NCBI GenBank assembly: GCA_964523405.1
Contig: CAZGAQ010000065.1
Span: 1-10,159 of the forward strand
Direction of reading: 5' to 3'
DNA: 10,159 bases
From: CAZGAQ01 sp964523405
Lineage (GTDB): Bacteria; Planctomycetota; Phycisphaerae; UBA1845; Fen-1342
Positions 1-6,742 of this stretch are shown one piece after another. Under the pieces are notes generated by a model. The model saw nothing but the letters and a program-made list of their open reading frames with translations, did no database searches and was not told the DNA's origin. Numbering within the stretch: the stretch's first letter is position 1; each line of letters begins with the position of its first letter. A program made the translations under genes and the position numbers.

Positions 1-17
1 AATGGCTGGCCCACGAC

Positions 18-90
<73 letters not shown>

Positions 91-168
91 CTCTCTTTCC
101 CGGGTACTCCCCTTAGAGTGGTTTCACTTCCGGCGCGGTGCTCCGGAGCAGGCCTTCTTCGTCAGGCA

Positions 169-188
169 CCCCGCGCATTCGTGCGGGG
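169..188. terminator. GC hairpin downstream of tRNA-Glu and of the dipeptidase gene
   Basis: CCCCGCGC (169-176) pairs with GTGCGGGG (181-188) around the loop ATTC, giving an 8-bp stem with one G-T wobble. It lies between the end of the tRNA and the convergent end of the dipeptidase gene, where a terminator would be expected. No T-tract follows on either strand, so intrinsic termination is only a possibility. The rest of 91-237 shows no gene. Confidence 0.4.
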
Positions 189-237
189 CAGGCGGAGGCC
201 CGACGTGACGAGGCAACGCACCCGTCGTGAAACCGCG

Positions 238-1488
238 CTAGTCGTGCCACTCCCGTGCTACCTGCTCCGCCCGCCGCAACACCCGCAGTAGATTCCCCCC
301 CATGATCTTGTGGATGTCCGCCTCTGAATAGCCCCGATTGAGCAGCTCCTGCGTGATGTACGGATACCCCGATACGTCCTCCAGTTGCGCCGGCAGCTTC
401 GCCACCCCTTCGTAATCACTGCCCAGCCCCACATGATCGATTCCCGCCATCCGTACAATGTGATCAATGTGGTCGACCACCGTGTGCACCGTGCCCGCCG
501 GCGTCGGATGCGCGCGGTTCCACGCCGCCCAGGCCGCCTTGAACTCCTCCGGCCGCGGATACTGCTGTTTCAGCGCCCGCTCCGTCTCGAAATACGCCGC
601 CATCGACCGCGCCCCCTCCGGATGAATGTACCCCGAGAAGAACACGACCATCACCACGCCGCCATGGCGCGCGATCTCGCACAGCACGTCGTCCGGCACG
701 TTCCGCGGATGCGCCGCCACCGCGTACGCCCCGGAATGCGAGGAGATCACCGGCGCCTGGCTCACCCGCAGCACATCCCGCATCGTATCGTGCGATACAT
801 GCGCGATATCCACGAGCATTCCCAACCGGTTCATGCGCAGCACCACGCTCTCGCCGAAGGGCGACAGGCCCCCGCTGCGCGGCTCATCCGTGGCCGAGTC
901 CGCCCAGTCAATCGTCTCGGTCTGGGTCAGTCCCAGGTACCGGGCCCCGCGCGCGTAGAACTCATCCAGCGTGTCGAGCGCATTCTCGAGCATGTGCCCG
1001 CCCTCGACCCCGATGAGCGCCGCGATCTTGCCCCGCGCGTGAATGCGCTCGACGTCATCGGCCGTGCGGGCAAGCTCGAAATCGTCCGCGTAGCGCTGCA
1101 CCATGTGGTGAATCAGGTCAAACTGCTCCAGCGCGATTCGCCTGGCGGTGCCGTCCTGCGGGGATTCGGGCGGGGCATACACCACCCAGAACTGCCCCCC
1201 CACGCCACCCTGCCGCAACCGCGGAATATCCGTCTGCAGCCCCGGCTGCACCTGCCGCAGGTCGAGCTGCTCCAGGGCCGTGCCCACCTTCTTCCGCAGC
1301 TTCCACGGCAGATCATTGTGCCCGTCCACCAGTAGCCCGCCGCGGTGCACCTGTCGAGCGTGCTCCGTGAGCACAAGCGCCCCGGGGGCCGTCGTCACCG
1401 GCTGCGTCGCCGGCGCGTCGGCCTGCACCACGTCGACACTCCAGGCCACGACCGCCAGCCACGCCGACCACCACATCGCCCGTGGCAT
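238..1488 (-). CDS. Secreted membrane-dipeptidase family protein (peptidase M19), substrate-binding His replaced by Gln
   Basis: This 416-residue protein has the full length of the M19 (renal dipeptidase) family, zinc enzymes that cleave dipeptides. Residues 1-23 are a likely signal peptide (cut near VQA|DA), so it is probably exported. Visible motifs are DGHND (zinc ligands H57, D59), GVEGGH (bridging E162), DIAHVSH (H230), ISSHSGA (H251), HPRNVPDD (R262) and GLGSDYEG (D358). These align with human DPEP1 H20, D22, E125, H198, H219, R230 and D288. DPEP1 H152, in the LTLTH motif, is Q189 here (LTQTE), which may alter substrate or activity. About 35 extra residues lie at 290-335 compared with DPEP1. 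The start fits a GGAGAGGAG ribosome site about 7 nt upstream. It follows the lipoprotein gene by 35 nt and is probably co-transcribed. Family assignment is firm; substrate unknown. Confidence 0.93.
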   Translation of the reverse strand: MPRAMWWSAWLAVVAWSVDVVQADAPATQPVTTAPGALVLTEHARQVHRGGLLVDGHNDLPWKLRKKVGTALEQLDLRQVQPGLQTDIPRLRQGGVGGQFWVVYAPPESPQDGTARRIALEQFDLIHHMVQRYADDFELARTADDVERIHARGKIAALIGVEGGHMLENALDTLDEFYARGARYLGLTQTETIDWADSATDEPRSGGLSPFGESVVLRMNRLGMLVDIAHVSHDTMRDVLRVSQAPVISSHSGAYAVAAHPRNVPDDVLCEIARHGGVVMVVFFSGYIHPEGARSMAAYFETERALKQQYPRPEEFKAAWAAWNRAHPTPAGTVHTVVDHIDHIVRMAGIDHVGLGSDYEGVAKLPAQLEDVSGYPYITQELLNRGYSEADIHKIMGGNLLRVLRRAEQVAREWHD

Positions 1489-1523
1489 GCCGCGCTCCTC
1501 TCCGCCCGGCCGACGGTCGCCCG

Positions 1524-2714
1524 CTAGTCCATCCGCACATCGACAGCGCCGTTGCCGACAAACGTGTTGTTGGACTGCGTCAGACTCCCCGAGCTCCGCT
1601 GCCAGAGCCCGAAATTCGCGCTGTACTGAATGGTGCAGAATTCCACCACCGCCACCGAGTTCAGATCCACGAGCACGCCCGCCCGCAGACCGCCGCTGTC
1701 ATAGCCACCGTATTCCACCGTGGCGTACTTCAGTCGGTTGTTCGCGGAGGCAGACGCAAAGCGCACCCCCACCCACGCCCCCGCCGTCTTGTCCGTGCAG
1801 GTCAGCAGAATCGGGCTGGTGACCGTACCGACCGCCGTCAGCGCACCCGTGCCCTGCACAAACAACCCCGCCCCGGGTGGAAACACCAGGTGGATGCCGG
1901 CCGCAAACGACGTGTTGTGATCGAGGCGCACGGTGCCCGCCACCGCATAGTCCACACCCAGCGCCTGCCAGATCTGATCGACCCCGGAGTCGCCCGTGAT
2001 CACGGAGACGCGCTCCGTCGTGTTGCCCGTATAGGTGGAAGTCGTCGTCAGCACGCCCACCAGCCGCGGCGGCACCTGCCCCGCCCCGCTTCCGTTGCGC
2101 GTGATCGTGTTGTACTCGAACGTCACCGTCGGATAGTCGGACAGCGTCGCACGGAACGTGAACCCGTACGTGGACCCGTCGCTCAGTGTGCAGTGCGTGA
2201 CGGATACCTGCGCCGCGCCCGAGATCAGCAGATTCGACGACAGCCCGCCGCTCTCGGCGCCGCCGTAGGCCACCGTCACGTACTGCAGGTTGTTCGCGGT
2301 GCTGCCCGAGCCGTCAAACCGCAGCCCCACCCAGGCGCCCGCGACCTTCGTTTGTCCCGTCAGCGTGATCGGGCTCGCCGCCGTCCCAATCGCACTCAGC
2401 GCTCCGGTGTTCTCGACAAAGAGCCCGTATCCCGTGCCGAATTCCAGCGTCACGCCGGGCGCAATCGTCAGCAGCGCGCCGTTGCGCACCCGCATGCTCG
2501 CATTGACCCGGTAACTGCCCGCCGGAATCGTCGTGTTCGTCGTGATTTCTGTTAGTGTCCACTCCGTCGGCGTCTGGCCGTCGTTCCCGGTGTCGCCGTT
2601 GTCACCCGTCGTCCCGGTATTCGGACAGCCGCCGGCAACCAGACCCGCAATCCCCAGACCGGCTACAAGGAAGAACGCCATCTTCGCGGACCGTCGTGCG
2701 CAGTCGAGCAACAT
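1524..2714 (-). CDS. Lipoprotein with two right-handed beta-helix-like repeats
   Basis: 396 residues. The start chosen is the ATG at 2714, preceded by AGGAGAAGATC. The open frame runs 62 codons further upstream, but that part looks non-coding. Residues 13-29 form a hydrophobic signal segment ending in LVAGGC, a lipobox with C30 as lipidated cysteine. A Thr/Gly/Asp/Asn-rich linker follows (31-50). The body is an internal duplication: roughly 58-210 and 257-389 share the order NTGALSAIGTAASPI / GTGALTAVGTVTSPI, AGAWVGLRF / AGAWVGVRF and VTVAYGGAESGGL / ATVEYGGYDSGGL. These short beta strands with Asn ladders resemble right-handed parallel beta-helix surface proteins. Many such proteins bind or cut polysaccharide, but I see no catalytic signature and assign no activity. 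It has its own promoter candidate and precedes the dipeptidase gene. Confidence 0.85.
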   Translation of the reverse strand: MLLDCARRSAKMAFFLVAGLGIAGLVAGGCPNTGTTGDNGDTGNDGQTPTEWTLTEITTNTTIPAGSYRVNASMRVRNGALLTIAPGVTLEFGTGYGLFVENTGALSAIGTAASPITLTGQTKVAGAWVGLRFDGSGSTANNLQYVTVAYGGAESGGLSSNLLISGAAQVSVTHCTLSDGSTYGFTFRATLSDYPTVTFEYNTITRNGSGAGQVPPRLVGVLTTTSTYTGNTTERVSVITGDSGVDQIWQALGVDYAVAGTVRLDHNTSFAAGIHLVFPPGAGLFVQGTGALTAVGTVTSPILLTCTDKTAGAWVGVRFASASANNRLKYATVEYGGYDSGGLRAGVLVDLNSVAVVEFCTIQYSANFGLWQRSSGSLTQSNNTFVGNGAVDVRMD

Positions 2715-2754
2715 GATCTTCTCCTGTAATTTGCAGCGCGCGCCTGGTACGTGA

Positions 2755-2778
2755 CCGCGGGCAGCATAGGGCCCGCGG
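2755..2778. promoter_or_regulatory. Perfect inverted repeat overlapping the promoter (possible operator)
   Basis: CCGCGGGC (2755-2762) and GCCCGCGG (2771-2778) are perfect 8-nt arms around an 8-nt centre that contains the predicted -10 box. A protein bound here would block that promoter, so it could be an operator. It could instead be a terminator hairpin for the upstream gene, although no T-tract follows. Confidence 0.35.
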
Positions 2779-2791
2779 GAGCGGGATTCAA
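2763..2791 (-). promoter_or_regulatory. Sigma70-type promoter candidate for the lipoprotein-dipeptidase pair
   Basis: Read on the minus strand, TTGAAT (2786-2791) is followed after exactly 17 nt by TATGCT (2763-2768). Each hexamer matches the -35 or -10 consensus at four of six positions. The predicted start near 2756 gives a leader of about 42 nt before the lipoprotein ATG. Position and spacing are good and the hexamers are mediocre. Confidence 0.45.
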
Positions 2792-2954
2792 GACGAATCC
2801 GGCGCGGCGCAACCGCGCGGGATCCGCCGTCGGTCGCCACGCCTAGACAAGCTTGCCGGAGCACCGGAGGGATGCGGCTTTCCGCGCCACTGCGGACCAA
2901 GCATCTGTCGCCACCCCCCCGGCACGCCCCGCGCCATCTCTGGCCTCAGGGTGC

Positions 2955-3563
2955 TCAACCACCACGCCCGCCGCGCCCGCCGCCAAACCCGCCGCCCGGT
3001 CCACCCCGCCCCGGCCCCATCGGCAGGCTCATTCCCCGCTGCGCCGCGCGGGCCTGTAACGCCGCCATGTATGCCATCCGCCGCGCCATCTGGTCCGGAC
3101 TGCGACTTTCCGCCCGCGTCTTCCGCTCCGCCTGCGTCGGCGCGGCGAAATTCCCCCGTCCCGGCCGCGACGTCGGCCGCATGTTCGGATCGCGCGGCAT
3201 GTTGGGATCCCGCGACGGTCCCTCGTCGCGCCGCGCCTGGCGTTCCTGCATCTCGCGCTGCATTTCCTCCAGGTGCCGGTCCAGAATCGCGGTCCGCTGC
3301 GCCTGCGTCGCCCGGTAATACTCGTCCAGCCGCGCGTCCAGCCGCACCTGCATCGCCGTCCGCATGCGCTCCATGATCGCGCGCCGCTGCTCCAGCGGCA
3401 GATTGGGATCCCGCAGTGCCTGCCGCAACGCGTTCGGATCCGTCGGCAGCGCCGGCCGTGCCCCGGCCACGTAGTAATACGTCCCGCCGCCGGCCGCCGC
3501 GGCCACCAGCAAACTCGCTGCCAGCCACCACCACGTCCGCGCCGCAAAGTCGGGCCGACTCAT
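2955..3563 (-). CDS. Membrane-anchored helical protein with Gly-rich tail, unknown function
   Basis: 202 residues with no family I recognise firmly. One membrane helix (about 11-34) lies near the N-terminus with few charged residues before it. A strongly charged, predicted helical section follows (45-112). It contains two similar stretches, LPLEQRRAIMERM (55-67) and ATQAQRTAILDRH (85-97). The spaced Gln motifs resemble degenerate LTxxQ motifs of CpxP/Spy-type periplasmic proteins. That likeness is weak and is my inference. DPN recurs four times (42, 52, 119, 125), in RDPN-type contexts for the last three. The tail from 183 is almost all Gly and Arg. The ATG lies 15 nt after the pseudopilin stop, and the spacer GAAGGGAG supplies the ribosome site, so the two genes form one unit. 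Most of the chain should lie outside the inner membrane. Confidence 0.75.
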   Translation of the reverse strand: MSRPDFAARTWWWLAASLLVAAAAGGGTYYYVAGARPALPTDPNALRQALRDPNLPLEQRRAIMERMRTAMQVRLDARLDEYYRATQAQRTAILDRHLEEMQREMQERQARRDEGPSRDPNMPRDPNMRPTSRPGRGNFAAPTQAERKTRAESRSPDQMARRMAYMAALQARAAQRGMSLPMGPGRGGPGGGFGGGRGGRGG

Positions 3564-3578
3564 GGAGCCGCTCCCTTC

Positions 3579-4202
3579 CTACTCAAAGTCGGTCACGCGA
3601 CCGTCAATGTACAGATACCGCCGCGCGCCGGGCGTCCCGGCCGACGCGTGAAAATTGGTGAAGTCCCGGAAGATCCACACGGAGCTCACGGGCGTAATCG
3701 GGTGCTCCGGATGATCCGCGTGCTCTGCGCGCTGCGCCTGCACGTACTCCTCCACCGTCCGCCCCGCCAGCCGCCGCGAACCGTCCGGCCCCCACGGGAG
3801 CGCCCCGCGATACTCGTAGCTCGAGCGCTCCGACTCAAAGTAGGTCTTGTTGATGTTCGGCTCCGGCCGGTCATTCGGCGTCACGTCGTTCGGACACTTG
3901 AAGACCTTGTCCTGCTCACTGGTGTCGTGCTTGAGCACCTCGGCGATGTACGTCGCGTTCGGATCCTCGAGCGGAAACGGACTGATCGACGGCATGTACG
4001 ACGCGTACGGCATCCGGTCGTTGTTGCTGCCCAGGTACGCCCGCAGCGCAATCCCCACCTGCCGCAAGTTGCTCGCGCACACCGCCCGCTTGGCGCTCCC
4101 GCGCGCCTTGCTCATGCTCGGCACCACGATGGAAATGAGCAGCCCAATGACCGCCACGACCACCAGCAGCTCAACCAGGGTAAACGCGCGTCTGGAAACC
4201 AT
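3579..4202 (-). CDS. Type II secretion-type pseudopilin (prepilin N-methylation motif)
   Basis: 207 residues. The N-terminus RRAFTLVELLVVVAVIGLL is a class III prepilin signal: a short basic leader, cleavage before Phe7, the invariant Glu at mature position 5 (E11), and a hydrophobic helix to about residue 28. Ala stands at -1 where Gly is usual. The globular part carries CASNLRQVGIALRAYL, a pattern seen in the large family of planctomycete pseudopilin-like proteins, and FKCPND in the middle. The C-terminus ends in YIDGRVTDF, like the DG motif those proteins share. Such proteins are normally inserted in the inner membrane and processed by a prepilin peptidase. No secretion ATPase, secretin or peptidase gene is nearby, so the partner system lies elsewhere. 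The ribosome site (GCGAG) is weak. It is the first gene of the minus-strand group facing the Cpx-like pair. Confidence 0.88.
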   Translation of the reverse strand: MVSRRAFTLVELLVVVAVIGLLISIVVPSMSKARGSAKRAVCASNLRQVGIALRAYLGSNNDRMPYASYMPSISPFPLEDPNATYIAEVLKHDTSEQDKVFKCPNDVTPNDRPEPNINKTYFESERSSYEYRGALPWGPDGSRRLAGRTVEEYVQAQRAEHADHPEHPITPVSSVWIFRDFTNFHASAGTPGARRYLYIDGRVTDFE

Positions 4203-4280
4203 GCTCGTACTCGCTGGGATGCACAGCCGCTCGCCGTGACCTGCGGCACAAAACGCGACGGGGGACGTCTCGACAATGCT

Positions 4281-4286
4281 ATTCTA
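4281..4286 (-). promoter_or_regulatory. -10-like box upstream of the pseudopilin gene
   Basis: On the minus strand the hexamer reads TAGAAT, five of six matches to TATAAT, inside the only AT-rich stretch of the divergent region (AGAATAGAAT). No convincing -35 sits 16-18 nt upstream, so an activator may be needed. The leader would be about 70 nt. Confidence 0.35.
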
Positions 4287-4344
4287 TTCTCGCCGCGCCA
4301 CACGCCACGGCCCGTCAGACCGCAGTAAAGTTGCGCAAAAGCGG

Positions 4345-4360
4345 CTTTACACGCCTTTAC
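4345..4360 (-). promoter_or_regulatory. CpxR-box-like direct repeat, GTAAA-N5-GTAAA
   Basis: The minus strand reads GTAAAGGCGTGTAAAG, i.e. two GTAAAG units 10 bp apart. This matches the known enterobacterial CpxR recognition pattern GTAAA-N5-GTAAA, bound by tandem winged-helix domains. A third GTAAAG lies in the opposite orientation at 4325-4330. The site is between the pseudopilin gene and a CpxR-like regulator gene, where an autoregulatory box would be expected. That it is bound by this regulator is an inference from the motif and the neighbouring gene. Confidence 0.55.
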
Positions 4361-4395
4361 AGCCGCCCCCGGAACGTGCGCCCTGCCGCGCTCGA

Positions 4396-4401
4396 TATAC
4401 T
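4396..4401 (+). promoter_or_regulatory. -10 box for the response regulator gene
   Basis: TATACT matches TATAAT at five of six positions. The hexamer 17 nt upstream (AACGTG) is a poor -35, consistent with a promoter that needs an activator. Transcription would begin near 4408, about two bases before the ATG at 4410, so the mRNA may be leaderless. The only ribosome-site candidate is a weak ACAGG just upstream. Confidence 0.4.
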
Positions 4402-4409
4402 ACAGGCCT

Positions 4410-5198
4410 ATGGCATCCACTCCCGAGAACCGCCACCCCGAGCCCGCCGCCCCCGCCGGTGTGCCCCTTCTCATCATCGACGACGATGTCGAGCTGTGCG
4501 AGCTCCTGACCGAGTACCTCACCGCGGCCGGTTTCACTGTGGCTGCGGTCCACGACGGCGAGGCCGGCCTGCGCCGCGCCCACGAGGGCCGCTACGCCCT
4601 GATCGTGCTGGACGTGATGCTCCCCGGCTGCGATGGGTTCGAAGTCCTCCGCCGCCTGCGCGCCACCTCCAGCCTCCCCGTTCTCATGCTCACCGCGCGC
4701 GGCGACGACGTCGACCGCATCGTCGGCCTCGAACTCGGCGCCGACGACTACCTCCCCAAACCGTTCAACCCGCGCGAACTCCTCGCCCGCATCCAGGCCA
4801 TCCTGCGCCGCGTCCGCGCGCCCGCCCCGGCCGTGCCGACCGCCGGCGAACACCTCACGCTCGGCGACATCACCATGGACCTGGGCGCCCGCCAGGTTCG
4901 CCGCGGCGCCGCAGCCGTCGACCTCACCGGCGCCGAATTCCTCCTGCTCGAAACACTCCTGCGCGCCGCCGGCCACGTCGTCGAACGCGAAGAGCTTTCC
5001 CGCCGCGTCCTCGGCCGCCGCCTGATGCCCTTCGATCGCAGCATCGACATGCACGTGAGCAACCTGCGCAAGAAACTCGGCCCCGGTCCCGGCGACGCCG
5101 AACGCATCAAGACCGTCCGCGGCATGGGCTACATCCTGACGCTGCCGGCCGAGCCGGGCCTCGCGCTTGACCCGGCCCGGCAACATCCGCCGCAATAA
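4410..5198 (+). CDS. CpxR-like response regulator, OmpR/PhoB family
   Basis: 262 residues: receiver domain (about 19-133) plus a C-terminal winged helix (about 148-245). Receiver signatures are the acidic pair in LLIIDDD (D24, D25), phospho-acceptor D68 in IVLDVMLP, T95 in LMLTARG and K117 in YLPKPF. DNA-binding signatures are DLTGAEFLLLETLL, LGRRLMPFDRSIDMHVSNLRKKL and IKTVRGMGYIL. The run FDRSIDMHVSNLRKKL closely follows E. coli CpxR (FDRAIDMHISNLRRKL), so CpxR is the nearest family member I can name. A Pro/Ala-rich N-terminal stretch of about 18 residues is extra compared with CpxR. Phosphorylation by the kinase encoded 30 nt downstream should activate it as a DNA-binding dimer. A matching direct-repeat site lies 50-65 nt upstream of its start. 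The ortholog name is not certain at this distance. Confidence 0.92.
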   Translation: MASTPENRHPEPAAPAGVPLLIIDDDVELCELLTEYLTAAGFTVAAVHDGEAGLRRAHEGRYALIVLDVMLPGCDGFEVLRRLRATSSLPVLMLTARGDDVDRIVGLELGADDYLPKPFNPRELLARIQAILRRVRAPAPAVPTAGEHLTLGDITMDLGARQVRRGAAAVDLTGAEFLLLETLLRAAGHVVEREELSRRVLGRRLMPFDRSIDMHVSNLRKKLGPGPGDAERIKTVRGMGYILTLPAEPGLALDPARQHPPQ

Positions 5199-5202
5199 AG
5201 GC

Positions 5203-5217
5203 CCGCGCGCAGCGCGG
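5203..5217 (+). other. Short GC hairpin between regulator and kinase genes
   Basis: CCGCGC (5203-5208), loop GCA, GCGCGG (5212-5217) form a perfect 6-bp stem in the 30-nt gap. It ends 11 nt before the kinase ATG, where no good ribosome site is visible, so it could lower kinase expression relative to the regulator. Such stems also occur by chance in GC-rich DNA. Confidence 0.25.
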
Positions 5218-5228
5218 CACCTGGTGCT

Positions 5229-6629
5229 ATGCGAAGCCTGTTCGTCAAAATCTTCTTGTGGTTCTGGGTGGCCACGATGCTCGTCGCCGGCGTCTTCGCC
5301 GCCTTCGACCTCTGGGGCCATTCCCGCGAAACTGAGTCGCGCTTCCGGCCGATGTTCGGCAGCGTCCTGAAGGTCCATGCCGAGCGCGCCGTCGAGGTCT
5401 GGCAGCGCGACGGCCCCGCGGGCCTGCGCGAATACACCAGCGAGCTCACCCGAACCACCAAGCTCGAGCCGCTCCTGTTTGACGCCGCGGACCACGAGCT
5501 CACGGGCCAGGAGGCTCCGCCGGACGTCGGCACCCTCGTCGCGACCGCCCGTGCGTCAGGCCGCGTCGAGTTTCAGCATGGCGGACCGCGCCCGCTCGTC
5601 GCGGTGCCCGTCGACGGCAGCGCGCAGCAGAAGTACGTCTTTGTGGCCGAGTTCCCCCGCCGCCGCCCCCCACCCCGCCCGGATTGGTACTCCAATCCCA
5701 CCGCCCTGGCGGGTCGCCTCGGCGTTGCCTTTATCGTCGTCGGCGCCGTCTGCTACACCCTCGCTCGCTACCTCACCGGCCCCATCCGCCATCTTCGCAC
5801 CGCCGCCCGCCGCCTCGCCGACGGCGACCTCTCCGCCCGCGTCGGCGCACGGGCCCGCCGCCACGACGAAATCGGCGAACTCGGCCGCGACTTCGACTTC
5901 ATGGCCGAACGCATCGAAACCCTCCTCTCCACGCAGCGCCAACTGCTGCGCGATATCTCCCACGAGCTCCGCTCTCCCCTCGCCCGCCTCAACGTCGCTC
6001 TCGAACTCGCCCGCCAGCAGGCCGGCACCGCCGCCGCCGGACCCCTGAATCGCATCGAGTGCGAGGCCGAACGGCTCAACGAGCTCATCGGCCAGGTCCT
6101 CACTCTCGCGCGCCTCGAAAGTGGCGCCGACCGCCCCGACCGCTCAGACGTCGACCTCGCCGCCCTCGTCCAGGAGGTCGCTACCGACACCGACTTCGAA
6201 GCCGCCGCCCGCGGTCGGCACGTCCGCGTCGTGCGCTGCGACCCCGGCCGCCTCCACGGCGTGCGCGACTTGTTGCGCAGCGCCCTGGAGAACGTCATCC
6301 GCAACGCCACGCAGTACGCCCCGGAAGGCACGGACATCGAGGTCGCCCTCGCCGCCCCTTCGACGGCCAACCCCGGACGCGTCACCATCGAAATCCGCGA
6401 CCACGGCCCCGGCGTCCCCGAGCAGGCCCTCGCAGCGATCTTCCGCCCCTTCTACCGCGTCGCCCAGGCTCGCGACCGCGCCACGGGCGGCACCGGCCTC
6501 GGCCTCGCCATCGCCGACCGCGCCATCCGCTTCCACAACGGCACCGTCACCGCCACCAACGCCCCCGGTGGCGGCCTCCTCGTCCGCCTCGAACTCCCTC
6601 TCTCCTCTACCCCCACCGCCTCCGCCTGA
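5229..6629 (+). CDS. CpxA-like sensor histidine kinase
   Basis: 466 residues with classical membrane-kinase architecture. TM1 is at about 6-27. An extracytoplasmic sensor region of about 130 residues ends in a Pro/Arg stretch (144-151). TM2 is at about 158-180, and HAMP at about 180-232 contains GPIRHLRTAARRLADGDL. The H box RDISHELRSPLARLNVAL carries phospho-acceptor H245. The N box is ALENVIRNATQYAP (352-365), the G1 box DHGPGV (391-396) and the G2 box GGTGLGLAIA (420-429). All residues expected for autokinase activity are present. The order regulator-kinase and the CpxR-like partner suggest a CpxA-type envelope sensor. The sensor region has no recognisable fold, so the stimulus is unknown. 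No Shine-Dalgarno is obvious before the ATG, suggesting weak or coupled translation. Confidence 0.93.
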   Translation: MRSLFVKIFLWFWVATMLVAGVFAAFDLWGHSRETESRFRPMFGSVLKVHAERAVEVWQRDGPAGLREYTSELTRTTKLEPLLFDAADHELTGQEAPPDVGTLVATARASGRVEFQHGGPRPLVAVPVDGSAQQKYVFVAEFPRRRPPPRPDWYSNPTALAGRLGVAFIVVGAVCYTLARYLTGPIRHLRTAARRLADGDLSARVGARARRHDEIGELGRDFDFMAERIETLLSTQRQLLRDISHELRSPLARLNVALELARQQAGTAAAGPLNRIECEAERLNELIGQVLTLARLESGADRPDRSDVDLAALVQEVATDTDFEAAARGRHVRVVRCDPGRLHGVRDLLRSALENVIRNATQYAPEGTDIEVALAAPSTANPGRVTIEIRDHGPGVPEQALAAIFRPFYRVAQARDRATGGTGLGLAIADRAIRFHNGTVTATNAPGGGLLVRLELPLSSTPTASA

Positions 6630-6638
6630 CCCCCCGTA

Positions 6639-6659
6639 CTGCAAGGCTCTGCCTTGCAG
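6639..6659. terminator. 9-bp hairpin between convergent genes
   Basis: CTGCAAGGC (6639-6647), loop TCT and GCCTTGCAG (6651-6659) form a perfect stem 10 nt after the kinase stop. The position suits a two-way terminator for the kinase and dehydrogenase genes. No T-tract follows. It may equally be part of the dispersed repeat immediately to its right. Confidence 0.45.
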
Positions 6660-6678
6660 GTGTAGCGCCGGCGCGTGG

Positions 6679-6742
6679 GCTGGGCTGATGCCGGCCAGGC
6701 GCCGCCATAACTCGCAGATGCATACCCCGGCTTCAGCCCAGC
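6679..6742. repeat. REP-like inverted repeat overlapping the dehydrogenase 3' end
   Basis: GCTGGGCTGATGCCGG (6679-6694) and CCGGCTTCAGCCCAGC (6727-6742) are inverted 16-nt arms with one mismatch, separated by 32 nt. Arms of the GGCTGAAGCCGG type are typical of palindromic repeats scattered between genes in GC-rich genomes. The right arm runs into the dehydrogenase coding region and supplies its last residues and its TGA stop (6733-6735). Confidence 0.6.

Noticed and set aside
385..1335. Long plus-strand open frame of 316 codons
   Set aside because: It is antisense to the dipeptidase gene and very rich in Arg, His and Pro, as expected for a shadow in GC-rich DNA. The minus strand has all M19 motifs.
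1482..2555. Plus-strand open frame of 357 codons opposite the lipoprotein gene
   Set aside because: It is an Arg/His-rich composition with no domain pattern; the opposite strand has a signal peptide, a lipobox and a clear internal duplication.
2715..2900. N-terminal extension of the lipoprotein frame
   Set aside because: The 62 extra codons are Arg-rich and precede a good ribosome site, ATG and lipoprotein signal at 2714. They also cover the promoter candidate.
3273..4328. Plus-strand open frame of 351 codons opposite two minus-strand genes
   Set aside because: It crosses the pseudopilin and its partner in antisense and is Arg/Pro-rich; no ribosome site or motif supports it.
4347..5495. Minus-strand open frame of 382 codons opposite the response regulator
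   Set aside because: It is a Gly/Ala/Glu-rich shadow; the plus strand has every receiver and winged-helix signature.
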